64,000 bases of DNA. It comes from Candidatus Terraquivivens yellowstonensis (GTDB taxonomy: Archaea > Thermoproteota > Nitrososphaeria_A > Caldarchaeales > Wolframiiraptoraceae). How positions within the stretch are numbered: position 1 is the first letter of the stretch; each line of letters opens with the position of its first letter. Under the pieces are notes generated by a model. The model was given only the letters and a program-made list of their open reading frames with translations. It was not told the origin of the DNA and searched no databases. Below are positions 25,003-34,606 of this stretch, in pieces. The DNA lies in assembly GCA_023539445.1 (NCBI GenBank), contig JAKCEW010000003.1:1-64000 (forward strand), in the 5' to 3' direction. A program made the position numbers and the translations under genes.

Positions 25003-27294
25003 ATGGAAAAAGTTAGGGCCGAGATCAGGGTTTCGGGCATAGTCCAAGGAGTGGGTTTCAGGCCGTTCATCTACAGAATCGCCGTTAATATGGGACTTAA
25101 AGGGATGGTTCAGAATCTAAAAGATGCGACCGTTAGGATAGTCGTAGAAGGGCCCGAGTCCAGCATAAAGTCCTTTTTGGATGCCATGATTAAGGAGAAG
25201 CCGCCTTTAGCCCGTATAACCAAAGTTGATGTGAGTTACTCAGAACCGAAGAACGATTTTAATGATTTCAAGATAATGATGAGTTCGGAGCAAGGCTCGG
25301 TTGCGGGTTCTGTGATACCGGCGGATGTTGCAATATGCGATGACTGTATCAGAGAACTCTTGGACCCTAATGACAGAAGGTTCGGCTACTTTTTTATAAC
25401 ATGCACGAATTGCGGGCCGAGGTTCACCGCTATATTGGATACGCCATACGATAGACACAATACATCAATGAGAGATTTCCCGATGTGTAAATCATGTAGT
25501 TCCGAATATGAGGACCCTCTGAATAGGCGATTTCATGCTCAAACTATCGCATGTCCCGAGTGCGGTCCGATTGTTTATCTAACAACTAATGATGGAGAAT
25601 TGATTGAATGTAAAGACCCCATAAAGGAAGCCGCCAGGCTTATCGATGAGGGATACATAGTGGCGGTAAAAGGCAACGGAGGCTTTCATGTGGCAACGGC
25701 AACGACGATCTCGGAGCCCATAATAAGGCTTAGGAAGGTTAAGCATAGACGACAAAAACCTTTTGCAATAATGGCTAAAGATTTGGAGAGCATAAAAACT
25801 TTCGCTGTAGTTAGCGACCAAGAAGAAGAGCTGCTCAAATCCCCAGCGCACCCCATCGTTTTATTACGTAAAAGCGAGGATTACTACCTATCTGAGGAAA
25901 TCGCGCCGGGTCTTCACAACATAGGCGTAATGCTACCTTATACTGGCCTTCATTTTCTCCTACTGCTTAACAGTAAGGAGCCAGCCTATGTGATGACGAG
26001 TGCAAACCCTTCAGGTGAGCCGATAGTTATACAAAATCAAGAGGCCTACATAAGGATCGGAAAGGATGTTGACTACATGCTCCTCCACAACCGAGAAATC
26101 GTTAATAGATGTGACGATTCTGTGGTAAGAATAGTTGACGGCTCTACTAGCTTTATACGTCGTTCGAGGGGCTATGCGCCGGAGCCGATTGTTTTACCGC
26201 ATGAATATGGTAAAAACGTCTTTGCTTTAGGTGGTGAGCTTAACGTTGCCGCTTGCATCCTCATGGGCGATAGGGCTTTCTTAACGCAACATATTGGAGA
26301 CGTAGAATGCGTGGAAACCTATGAATTTTTGAAATCGGCAATCCATCACCTAGCTAGGCTTATTAGGGCACAACCAGAGTTGATAGTCCACGATCTACAC
26401 CCAGGGTTCCAGACAACTAGGCTTGCGAAGGAGCTGGCTGAAAAGATTGGCGTGCCGACGTTGGCCGTCCAGCACCATCATGCGCACGTTGTCTCGGTAA
26501 TGGCAGAATATGGTTTAGAGGAGGCCATAGGAATAGCATGTGACGGGTTCGGTTATGGTAGCGATGGCTTGGCGTGGGGTGGTGAGATTCTTTTATGTGA
26601 TGGTAACGGTTACCACCGTTTGGGACATCTGGAGAACCATCCAATGCCGGGTGGCGACCTAGCTGCAAAATATCCAGCAAGGATGGCCGCAGGAATACTG
26701 TTTGGGTCAAATATATGCGAGGAGTGGTTATTTTCGAATACCGATAAGCTTCCGAGGGGAAGGGAAGAGGCAGAGATATTATTGAAACAACTTAAGAGCG
26801 GAAGGAACATAAAGACTTCGAGTGCTGGTAGAGTTTTGGACAGTGTCGCGACCATATTAGGTGTATGCCATGAAAGGACTTACGAGGGCGAGCCTGCTAT
26901 GAAGCTCGAATCCAAGGCGATAGGTGGTTCAGACATCCTAGGTCTGAAGCCAGAAATAAAAGGTAGGGTCTTGAATACGAAGCACATGGTAGAATCAATT
27001 GCTGAGATTACAATGAAAGGGCTGGATCCAAAGAAAGTGAGAGACCTTGCCTTCTCGGCCCAAAATTATTTGGCGTTAGGCTTAGCTGAGTTTGCCTCGG
27101 AAATTGCAATCAGTGAAGGGGTGAGAAATGTTGTTTTCACTGGCGGCGTGGCTTACAACGAGCAAATAACGGCGACTATAAGACGAATTGTTGAGAACAA
27201 TGGATTAAGATTCTACACGAACACGAAAGTCCCACCCGGCGATGGTGGACTCTCGCTTGGTCAAGCAGTAATCGCTGCTAAACTAAGCGGCTAG
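25003..27294 (+). CDS. hypF: [NiFe]-hydrogenase maturation carbamoyltransferase HypF
   Basis: HypF makes the carbamoyl group that becomes the cyanide ligands of the NiFe site. 763 residues with all expected domains in order: acylphosphatase (RVSGIVQGVGFRPFIYRIA, residues about 8-26), two zinc fingers (ICDDCIREL...FITCTNCGPRFT and MCKSCSS...ACPECGP), the YrdC-like domain (about residues 205-385), and the Kae1-like carbamoyltransferase domain with VQHHHAHVVSVMAEY and GIACDGFGYGSDGLAWGGE. ATG 25003 follows a TTG at 25000; the ATG is preferred. Delivers its product to HypE, encoded at 33509. Confidence 0.97.
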   Translation: MEKVRAEIRVSGIVQGVGFRPFIYRIAVNMGLKGMVQNLKDATVRIVVEGPESSIKSFLDAMIKEKPPLARITKVDVSYSEPKNDFNDFKIMMSSEQGSVAGSVIPADVAICDDCIRELLDPNDRRFGYFFITCTNCGPRFTAILDTPYDRHNTSMRDFPMCKSCSSEYEDPLNRRFHAQTIACPECGPIVYLTTNDGELIECKDPIKEAARLIDEGYIVAVKGNGGFHVATATTISEPIIRLRKVKHRRQKPFAIMAKDLESIKTFAVVSDQEEELLKSPAHPIVLLRKSEDYYLSEEIAPGLHNIGVMLPYTGLHFLLLLNSKEPAYVMTSANPSGEPIVIQNQEAYIRIGKDVDYMLLHNREIVNRCDDSVVRIVDGSTSFIRRSRGYAPEPIVLPHEYGKNVFALGGELNVAACILMGDRAFLTQHIGDVECVETYEFLKSAIHHLARLIRAQPELIVHDLHPGFQTTRLAKELAEKIGVPTLAVQHHHAHVVSVMAEYGLEEAIGIACDGFGYGSDGLAWGGEILLCDGNGYHRLGHLENHPMPGGDLAAKYPARMAAGILFGSNICEEWLFSNTDKLPRGREEAEILLKQLKSGRNIKTSSAGRVLDSVATILGVCHERTYEGEPAMKLESKAIGGSDILGLKPEIKGRVLNTKHMVESIAEITMKGLDPKKVRDLAFSAQNYLALGLAEFASEIAISEGVRNVVFTGGVAYNEQITATIRRIVENNGLRFYTNTKVPPGDGGLSLGQAVIAAKLSG

Positions 27295-27370
27295 CACTAT
27301 AAAAAACTTGAAAACCATCAAATAACTGAGAAGCAGATATAAGGTGGCAATCCTTTAAATTTATGATCAT

Positions 27371-28183
27371 ATGGGCTGGTCTGAAAAGACAAATGGTAAC
27401 CTAACAATTAGCGAGAGAGTTAAAAAGGCGATGCAAAATCTGGGTCTTACAGATTATGAGGTTAGGGCATACCTTCCGCTTATCCAAATGGGACCGCTGA
27501 CCGCTAGTGAGTTGAGTAACATAGCCGAGATACCCTACTCGAAGATTTACGAAGTGCTGGGAAGCTTGGAAGAAAAGGGATGGGTCAAGGTTGGAGGTGG
27601 AAGGCCTGCGAAATATTATGCAAAATCTCCCGTTACGGCTGTTGAAACCATGAAATTGAAGCTTGAAGAAAAACTCCAACAAAATGGTGAGATAATAATC
27701 TCTGAGCTCATGCCAATCTTCGAGAATAGGTGGGCTAAGGAAAAGCCCGATATCTGGATATTGAGGGGGGAACAGAATATCTTAGCTAAGCTGAAGGAAC
27801 TCATCGCTAATTGCGAGCGGGAGCTTCTATTAGCGACCCCATCCCTTCCTAAGGAAGTTTTACATGCACTGTTACCGTTTTTCATAACGATCAAGGGTAA
27901 GAACGGCAGGATACAAATAATGCTCACACCGGACACTGACCAACAAACCTTGAAAAAGTTAGCTGAGGTTGCAGAGGTCAGAATTAGGGAACATATGTTT
28001 GGCTGCGGTGCAATCCGTGATTCGAAGGAGGTTATGATAATATTTTCGGCCGAGAATGGAAAGAGGCCGGCCATAGCCATATGGTCGGAGCACATAAGTT
28101 TGGCAAAGTTTGCTAGGGATTACTTTGATTATCTTTGGAATAGCGCATACGTCGTAAAAAAGTTTAAAGCCAACAATGAATAG
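27371..28183 (+). CDS. TrmB-family transcriptional regulator
   Basis: 270 residues. N-terminal winged helix (LGLTDYEVRAYLPLIQMGPLTASELSNIAEIPYSKIYEVLGSLEEKGWVKVGGGRPAKYYA, about residues 24-84) is the classic TrmB DNA-binding domain. A coiled segment and a C-terminal effector domain with a phospholipase-D-like fold (WILRGEQNILAKLKELIANCERELLLATPS) follow. Members of this family usually sense sugars. It begins 76 bases after hypF and ends 11 bases before the UPF0182 gene, so it may regulate or be co-transcribed with the membrane protein. Confidence 0.85.
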   Translation: MGWSEKTNGNLTISERVKKAMQNLGLTDYEVRAYLPLIQMGPLTASELSNIAEIPYSKIYEVLGSLEEKGWVKVGGGRPAKYYAKSPVTAVETMKLKLEEKLQQNGEIIISELMPIFENRWAKEKPDIWILRGEQNILAKLKELIANCERELLLATPSLPKEVLHALLPFFITIKGKNGRIQIMLTPDTDQQTLKKLAEVAEVRIREHMFGCGAIRDSKEVMIIFSAENGKRPAIAIWSEHISLAKFARDYFDYLWNSAYVVKKFKANNE

Positions 28184-28194
28184 GCTCGAACAGT

Positions 28195-31002
28195 ATGCGG
28201 GTTTCAAATCACCCAAACAGCAGCTCGTCATCAAGAAAATGGGCAATTAGGATAGTAGCGGTAATAATAATCTTATTGATATTTTTTGCAACAGGTAGTC
28301 AGACAGTTAACCTAATCCTAAACTTCGTGGAGTTCGGCGAACTTTTCATAAGGCCCTTTTACTATGCTTTGGTTGGCGGCCTAGTGCTTTCAGCGATAGC
28401 CTTCTTTAGGGTTGACTTTAAGAACAGAAGGTCGCTTCTTTTTTGGTTCTTCAAGTTACTTGTAAACATTGTCAGAAGCCCCGGCATAATCCATCTCGAT
28501 CTGATAGATTTCTCAAACTTCAAGATGAGCGTGCGTAACTTTGTAATCTGGCAGATAACTAAAACAATAGTGGGCACACTATTCTTCACGAATACGCTCT
28601 TCGGTATGTCAGTGCTGGCAATGCTGAACGGATGGGACTCGAAGCTAGGCGAGGTTTGGAGGATATTTTCTTTACCGTTCATCACACCATCTCCGAATGA
28701 AGCGTTCGCCCAAAGCACAGTAATACCAGCGCTTCCAGCACTATTGCTTATTATACCTCCACTACTCAGCGCATTGGGGGTCAGACTTATCGTTCTGGTA
28801 GGCATAACACAACTTGTCAAAAGCATTAGTATATCGATCGTAAAGTATTTTGAGGAAGGTAGAGTCATAATACCGATTGCCACGATAGAAGCGCTAATAT
28901 CGGTCGGGCTCTTCTGGACTGCTCTTAATTCGTTCTTCACAACATACATTGATTATAATACGAAGGTGACTTTGATAGCAACAATAACTATTGCGACATT
29001 ATTTGCAATTTATGCATTTATTGATCACCGTAAGTTGGGCAGGTTGGGAAACATTTACGTAAGAATTGGAACCATAGTGCTCGTTGCCCTGTTAGCAGGT
29101 TCTGTCATCGCTATACAGAACAGCATAGCGGATGCGAGAAAAGTGGAGTGGTTAGGTCCTTATGTCGTTCAAGAAATATCAGTAAACCGCTATCTGGCAG
29201 AGCTTGATAAGATCAAGGAATTAACTTACAATTTTTCCATAAAGGAGATACGTCAAGATATGATTTCTCTATACGTTGAAAGGAACAAGAACATATTATC
29301 GAAAATTAGGCTGTGGGATTGGGATGCCGCATTCACGAAGCTTAAACCAGAAATAGGCCTTATACCGTATGTTGACTTCGAAGATTCTGACATAATAAGG
29401 TTCAACGATACACTTTACTGGAGCGCATCCATGAAACCGATACTACCAGCATTCGTGAGACCTGAAGATCGTTGGTTCAACGAGCACATGGTTTATACGC
29501 ATGTGCCAAATGGCTTCCTTATGCTGAATGCGCATAATGGGACGATTGAAGATTCTAGCAAATTCTTCAAACAACGTAGAATCTACTACGGAGAGGGGGG
29601 TTTGCTTTCAACAACATGGTCGGCTTACATAGTTGGCGAGGGGACGAGTAAGGAGGTTACCGGGCATTTTTACTCAGGAAAAGGTGGCGTGGATGCTCAG
29701 CCGCCATTGAGCTGGCTGTTTGACGTAACTTTCATGCTATCATATCCCGACAAAACCGTTCACATAATGAGGTATAAGGATGTGTACGATAGGATGAAAC
29801 TTCTATTCCCTTATTTCTCGTATGAATGGGGAAACTCACCGATCGATATGTTTCCTGTGACGGATGGTGAAAGGACCTACTGGTTGATGCCGCTTATCTT
29901 CAAGGTACCTGCTGAGAATGTGCCATGGAGCAGGGGAGAGCTCTTCGCGCGCTTCGTCGGATACTCGCTGATAGACATCTACGATGGTACGATACAACTT
30001 ATAATAATAGGCGACGATTTCTTCAGCGAACTATTCAAAAATCTTTATGCCGAGTATGTTAGCACTGAAATTCCTGCCTGGTTGTATAAACAAACAAGAT
30101 ATCCTGTCGAATTGTTTGAGTGGAGGATTAATATGTACAATAAGTATCATGTCAGAGATCCCGCTACATTTATAGGTGCAAGGGAGTTCTACGAAATTCC
30201 TGAAGGGCTTGAAACATACTTCATATACGCACAGCCGCCTGGTTTCGATGGTGTCGAGTTCGTCGGCATACTTTCTTTACAACTTAAAGGCGCTTTAGGA
30301 AAGAATCTTGCGGGTTATGCCGTGGTAAGAAACGATTACCCCCACCTTGGCGAAGTGCTCGTCTATAAAGTTCCCCTAGAGTCTACGGTTAAGCTTTTAG
30401 GCCCGACGGCGGCAATTGAGACCCTAAAAAGGGACCCGGTCTTTAAACAAATGGAAACGTTGCTCAGAAACCCAAGGATAGGCGACAATATACTATACCA
30501 AATTGGTGATTACCCAGTTTACTTTATACCAGTATACACCGCACCAGCGGAGGGCGTCATAACAACGATCGGTACTGTAGCCGCCGTGGGAGCTGCATTT
30601 ACTGGAGAATACTATGTGGGTCTTGGTTCTACGCCCGAAGAGGCATTTAGAGCATTCTTGTCAAAGTTGGCAGGGCTGGAAACACCTCCTCCCAGAATTA
30701 TGGAGGAAGGACAAAAGATTTCCGACGTTAAGGAGTTTGTTAGGACATTATTAGAGCGTGCAAACGTCACAATAGCGAGACCTGAAAAGATAAACGCCCA
30801 CTTAGTTTTCTCTGAAGGTAAAGTAAGCGTGAAGTCAACTGAGGACTACAAGAAGGTGGAAGGCCTGGTTCAGGCGTTTATAAAAGAATGGGCAGGGAAT
30901 AGGGTTCTAGAGTGGGTAGAGGGTAATGTTATTAACTACGGCGTCATTATAGTAGAAAATGGGATAGTAGAGTTGCATTACATATCCATCATTTTGGAAT
31001 AG
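28195..31002 (+). CDS. UPF0182-family large membrane protein
   Basis: 935 residues. The first about 310 residues hold about seven TM helices (first at about 18-38). The rest is a large domain expected on the outside face. Family landmarks: NEHMVYTHVPNGFLMLNAHNG, QRRIYYGEGG, MFPVTDGERTYWLMPLIF, and late LGSTPEEAFRAFLSKL. UPF0182 proteins are widespread but uncharacterised. Immediately after a TrmB regulator (11 bases) and before a small membrane-anchored Hsp20-like protein (3 bases), so the three form a likely operon. Confidence 0.82.
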   Translation: MRVSNHPNSSSSSRKWAIRIVAVIIILLIFFATGSQTVNLILNFVEFGELFIRPFYYALVGGLVLSAIAFFRVDFKNRRSLLFWFFKLLVNIVRSPGIIHLDLIDFSNFKMSVRNFVIWQITKTIVGTLFFTNTLFGMSVLAMLNGWDSKLGEVWRIFSLPFITPSPNEAFAQSTVIPALPALLLIIPPLLSALGVRLIVLVGITQLVKSISISIVKYFEEGRVIIPIATIEALISVGLFWTALNSFFTTYIDYNTKVTLIATITIATLFAIYAFIDHRKLGRLGNIYVRIGTIVLVALLAGSVIAIQNSIADARKVEWLGPYVVQEISVNRYLAELDKIKELTYNFSIKEIRQDMISLYVERNKNILSKIRLWDWDAAFTKLKPEIGLIPYVDFEDSDIIRFNDTLYWSASMKPILPAFVRPEDRWFNEHMVYTHVPNGFLMLNAHNGTIEDSSKFFKQRRIYYGEGGLLSTTWSAYIVGEGTSKEVTGHFYSGKGGVDAQPPLSWLFDVTFMLSYPDKTVHIMRYKDVYDRMKLLFPYFSYEWGNSPIDMFPVTDGERTYWLMPLIFKVPAENVPWSRGELFARFVGYSLIDIYDGTIQLIIIGDDFFSELFKNLYAEYVSTEIPAWLYKQTRYPVELFEWRINMYNKYHVRDPATFIGAREFYEIPEGLETYFIYAQPPGFDGVEFVGILSLQLKGALGKNLAGYAVVRNDYPHLGEVLVYKVPLESTVKLLGPTAAIETLKRDPVFKQMETLLRNPRIGDNILYQIGDYPVYFIPVYTAPAEGVITTIGTVAAVGAAFTGEYYVGLGSTPEEAFRAFLSKLAGLETPPPRIMEEGQKISDVKEFVRTLLERANVTIARPEKINAHLVFSEGKVSVKSTEDYKKVEGLVQAFIKEWAGNRVLEWVEGNVINYGVIIVENGIVELHYISIILE

Positions 31003-31005
31003 CCG

Positions 31006-31437
31006 GTGCGAATAATGCAGACCAGCAAAGACCGTAGGGTTCAGGAGCTCAGGCCCTTGGCAATGGCACTTTTAGCGGCACTCATCATAGTCATCATTGT
31101 CTTTACCCTCAGGGTACAGAGAGGTTTTGTAGGAATCTTGCTGGCATTGCTCACGGCATTCGTTCTATTCTACTGGATAAAAGAGGTACGTAAGATGCTC
31201 AAAAAGCCAGGGCTAAGGGACTTCATATATGAAGTGCTGGATGAAGGAAATTATGTGAGCATAATCGCGCAAGTTCCAGGCCCTGAAGAATACGTAAAAG
31301 TTTTGACGTCAGGCAAACGCATAATTATAAAAGGCGGCGGCGGTTTTAGAAAGACCGTGGTTTTGCCATGTAAAGTGGAGTTAGTACAGCAATCGTATAA
31401 AAATGGGGTTTTAACAATAAAAATGCAAAAATTGTAG
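31006..31437 (+). CDS. Membrane-anchored Hsp20/alpha-crystallin-like protein
   Basis: 143 residues. Two TM helices (about residues 16-34 and 41-58) are followed by a cytosolic domain of about 75 residues whose strand pattern resembles the alpha-crystallin core: NYVSIIAQVPGPEEYVKVLTSGKRIIIKG, then KTVVLPCKVELVQQSYKNGVLTIKMQKL, matching the small-heat-shock GVL(T/E)I ending. The GTG or ATG start lies within a few bases of the UPF0182 stop. A membrane-tethered chaperone for the large UPF0182 protein is a speculation from context. Confidence 0.65.
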   Translation: MRIMQTSKDRRVQELRPLAMALLAALIIVIIVFTLRVQRGFVGILLALLTAFVLFYWIKEVRKMLKKPGLRDFIYEVLDEGNYVSIIAQVPGPEEYVKVLTSGKRIIIKGGGGFRKTVVLPCKVELVQQSYKNGVLTIKMQKL

Positions 31438-31457
31438 ATTTTTAGGGTGTTTAAATC

Positions 31458-33086
31458 TTACTCAGATTCGCTCTTCTTTTCCTCTTCACTCTTCTTTTCT
31501 GTGAACTTCTTTCTCGAAGCTGCGACGACGTCGTCGATACGCAATATCATCGCGGCCGCCTCTAGAGACGACTTCAGCGCATTCTCTTTGACCCTCAGCG
31601 GCTCTAGGACGCCCAGCTTTAGCATATCATCGACCTTGCCAGTGAATAGGTTAATGCCATAGCTTCTGCCGTCATTCTCGTGTGCATGTCTTAATGCAGT
31701 CATTATTTCAACGGGCTCGAGGCCTGCATTCTCTGCGAGCGTCCTCGGTATAACTTCTACGGCGTCTGCAAAAGCGAGGAATGCCAGCTGTTCCTTACCC
31801 GTTAGCTTGCCCATCTCTTTTCGTATAGCTTTGGCTATCTCTACTTCCGTAGCACCGCCACCCGGTACTATCTTGTTATTCTCCACGAGGTTGATGACGT
31901 TCATTATGGCATCGTTTAAAGCCCTCTCAGCTTCATCCATCTGCCTCTCCAGACCAGCACGAATCAGTATGGAAACCGCACCCGGGTTCTCGCATTGCTC
32001 AACGAAAACTAGCCTATCCTCACCTATCTTCCTCTCCTCTACCAGCCCGGCTTTCCCTAGGTCTTTCTCAGTGAGGCTTTCGATGTTTGTAACTATTCTT
32101 CCTCCTGTAGCCTTTGCCAGCTTTTCCATGTCAGACCTCTTAACACGTCTTACGGCAAGTATGCCGGCCTTCGCTAGGAAGAACTGAGCGGCATCATCTA
32201 TACCCTTCTGACACACCACGACGTTCGCGCCAACAGAAACTATCTTGTCAACCATCTCTTTGAGAATGTTAGTCTCTTCGTCTAAGAATGCCTTTATCTT
32301 GGATGGGTCTCTAATTCTGATCTCAGCGCTGAATTCTGTCTTTTCTATCTCTAACGGCGTATCAAGCAAGGCTATCCTGGCATTCTCTACCCTCTTCGGC
32401 ATTGCAGGATGGACGACCTCTTTGTCAATCACGATACCCCTTATAAGCTCTGACTCCATAAGACTCTTGCCGACCTTCTTTACGATCTGTATGTCGTCCT
32501 TGTCAGCCACTAGCTTGCCATCTCTTTCCTTTATGACCGAAAGGACTGCCTCTATTGCTAGGTCTGCTATGTGGTCGAGTGCATACCCTAGTGATTTGCT
32601 ACTGAGCGCCGTCTTTACGACCTTCTTGAGAGTTTCTTTGTCCTTCAGGTCTACGGTTAGCGTTATATCTTGAAGGGCTCTATAAGCGACGTCCAATGCT
32701 TTCCTGTAACCGCTGATTATCGTACTCGGGTGGATTTTCTGCTCCATGAGTTCCTCAGCCTTTTTCAGGAGCTCACCCGCAAGGATGACCGCAGTGGTCG
32801 TGCCGTCGCCAACTGTTTCGTCCTGCGCCTTCGCAACCTCCACTATCATCTTAGCGGCAGGATGTTCAACATCTACCTTCTTGAGTATGGTTGCACCGTC
32901 ATTCGTGACAACGACGTCACCTAGGCTATCTACCAGCATCTTATCCATTCCCTTCGGTCCAAGCGTACTCTTGACCATTTCAGCGATTATCTTAGCAGCT
33001 AGAATGTTATTGTGCTGAGCTGGCCTACCCCTCGTCCTCTGAGTTCCTTCCTTTAATATCAATATAGGTTGCCTTGTCATAGACAT
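31458..33086 (-). CDS. Thermosome (group II chaperonin) subunit
   Basis: ATP-driven protein-folding chaperonin of archaea. About 542 residues from ATG 33086. Diagnostic motifs: [35 protein letters not shown] at the N-terminus, [10 protein letters not shown], the ATPase loop [30 protein letters not shown] near the C-terminus and the acidic/charged tail [12 protein letters not shown]. The frame opens at GTG 33095, but ATG 33086 has GAGGTGATC six bases before it, a full-length match to the anti-SD of 16S rRNA. A TATA-like TTAATATTTTA lies upstream at about 33132-33143. Only one subunit gene is seen here; others may exist elsewhere. Confidence 0.98.
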   Translation of the reverse strand: MSMTRQPILILKEGTQRTRGRPAQHNNILAAKIIAEMVKSTLGPKGMDKMLVDSLGDVVVTNDGATILKKVDVEHPAAKMIVEVAKAQDETVGDGTTTAVILAGELLKKAEELMEQKIHPSTIISGYRKALDVAYRALQDITLTVDLKDKETLKKVVKTALSSKSLGYALDHIADLAIEAVLSVIKERDGKLVADKDDIQIVKKVGKSLMESELIRGIVIDKEVVHPAMPKRVENARIALLDTPLEIEKTEFSAEIRIRDPSKIKAFLDEETNILKEMVDKIVSVGANVVVCQKGIDDAAQFFLAKAGILAVRRVKRSDMEKLAKATGGRIVTNIESLTEKDLGKAGLVEERKIGEDRLVFVEQCENPGAVSILIRAGLERQMDEAERALNDAIMNVINLVENNKIVPGGGATEVEIAKAIRKEMGKLTGKEQLAFLAFADAVEVIPRTLAENAGLEPVEIMTALRHAHENDGRSYGINLFTGKVDDMLKLGVLEPLRVKENALKSSLEAAAMILRIDDVVAASRKKFTEKKSEEEKKSESE

Positions 33087-33091
33087 GAAGA

Positions 33092-33145
33092 TCACCTCTC
33101 AACAGTTTCTGAGAGATTTACCGAAGCAAGTAAAATATTAAGGTT
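33092..33145 (-). promoter_or_regulatory. Thermosome promoter and extended Shine-Dalgarno
   Basis: On the minus strand CCTTAATATTTTAC (about 33131-33144) is a plausible TATA element, and GAGGTGATC directly precedes the start spacer. The ribosome-binding site is a nine-base perfect complement to the 16S 3' end, unusual among the mostly leaderless starts here, suggesting strong translation. Confidence 0.5.
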
Positions 33146-33239
33146 TAGTCGTGATTGCGTCCTATTCTGGCGATTTCACGGTTTTTAACGGTTTAATGAC
33201 GAAATGCTTAATTTGTAGGCGCCTATAAACTATTCTGCT

Positions 33240-33314
33240 GCTCCGGTAGTATAGTCCGGTCAAGTATACGGGCCTCTCGAGCCCGGGACCCGGGTTCAAA
33301 TCCCGGCCGGAGCA
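33240..33314 (+). tRNA. tRNA-Glu (anticodon CTC)
   Basis: Acceptor GCTCCGG/CCGGAGC, discriminator A at 33314. D-arm is GTAT with a weak GTAT partner (two G-U pairs), anticodon arm CGGGC-CTCTCGA-GCCCG giving anticodon CTC, and T-arm CCGGG-TTCAAAT-CCCGG. No CCA is encoded (CTA follows) and there is no intron. Lies between the divergent thermosome gene and hypE. Confidence 0.95.
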
Positions 33315-33508
33315 CTATGCAACATGATTTTGCCAAAGCATACTCTCACTTGAGATTATAAAATTTTTGGAAAACGGTAAGAGAATTTGTTGAGGTCCAT
33401 TTCTTCACATTAAGATAAATTCGCATGGAACGCTCGTATTTTTATTTAGACATCTCATTGAAGTAAAATAGCAGCAACTGGGATGCAAATACAGGGAGCT
33501 GACGTCCT

Positions 33509-34555
33509 TTGGACAGAATAACGATTGCCCATGGCGCGGGAGGCGTCGTGATGCAATCTCTAATCAAGGACTTTATACTTAAGAACCTTAGCTGGGGAAA
33601 CGCCGAAGTCCCTCTGGAGGCGCTGGACGATGCTGCTGTAGTGGATGGCATCGTGATAAAGTCGGATTCCTATACAGTTAAACCACTGTTCTTTCCGGGC
33701 GGTGATATAGGAAGGTTAGCGGTTTCAGGAACCGTGAATGACATATCCATGCTGGGAGCTGAGCCTGTTGCGCTCGCGATGGGATTTGTTTTGGAAGAAG
33801 GGTTTCCGTTGTCGGATTTTGAGAGGATAATTTTGAGCATAAGACAAACGTGCATAGAGGCTGACGTGTTCGTAGCAACAGGTGACACGAAGGTTGTGGA
33901 AAGGGGTGCTTTGGATAAGTTCATCATAAACTCGTCTGGTATCGGTAGAAGGCATGCTGCGTTAGATTACAACCTTAGCGTCGTTAGACGCTACAGGAAT
34001 CTCGAGACAAGGTGGCTTCTTGACTCCAACATCAGGCCGGGCGATAAGATAATAGTTTCTGGAACTATCGGCGACCATGGTATAGCCATACTTTCCTCAA
34101 GAGAAGGCTATGGGTTCGATACTGTCATAAAGTCTGACGTTGCACCTCTTAACAAAATGGTAAAGAAAGCTTTGGAAGTTGGCGGAGTCGTTGCCATGAA
34201 GGATCCAACAAGGGGTGGTCTATCAAATGCCCTCAACGAATGGTCCCAAAAGTCGGGGGTCGGACTTTACATAAAGGAGGAGAAAATACCGATAAGAGAG
34301 GGAGTTAGGGCTGCCTGTGAAATGTTGGGTATAGACCCGCTCGAGGTGGGAAACGAAGGAAAGGCGATAATCGCCGTAGTGCCTCATATGGCTGAGGCAG
34401 TGCTGGAGGCTATACGTGAGACACCAGAAGGTAGGGATGCAGAGATAATAGGCGAGGCCACCGATAAGTATGAGCACGTTGTGCTCGAGACAATAGTGGG
34501 TGGCAGGAGGCTTCTACCTCCGCCAATAGGCGATCCTGTTCCAAGGATTTGTTGA
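33509..34555 (+). CDS. hypE: [NiFe]-hydrogenase maturation protein HypE
   Basis: HypE dehydrates the thiocarbamoyl group on its own C-terminal Cys to thiocyanate. 348 residues ending PRIC, the exact reactive tail. AIR-synthase fold: ITIAHGAGGVVMQSLI at the start, LDDAAVVDGIVIKSDSYTV, GDIGRLAVSGTVNDISMLGAEP and MKDPTRGGLSNALNE (ATP binding). TTG start at 33509. Convergent with hypD and separated from hypF by about 6 kb. Confidence 0.97.
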   Translation: MDRITIAHGAGGVVMQSLIKDFILKNLSWGNAEVPLEALDDAAVVDGIVIKSDSYTVKPLFFPGGDIGRLAVSGTVNDISMLGAEPVALAMGFVLEEGFPLSDFERIILSIRQTCIEADVFVATGDTKVVERGALDKFIINSSGIGRRHAALDYNLSVVRRYRNLETRWLLDSNIRPGDKIIVSGTIGDHGIAILSSREGYGFDTVIKSDVAPLNKMVKKALEVGGVVAMKDPTRGGLSNALNEWSQKSGVGLYIKEEKIPIREGVRAACEMLGIDPLEVGNEGKAIIAVVPHMAEAVLEAIRETPEGRDAEIIGEATDKYEHVVLETIVGGRRLLPPPIGDPVPRIC

Positions 34556-34606
34556 ACTGTGCTCCAAATATGTTGATGTGGGTCTCTCATAATTTGAGTT
34601 TAATCT

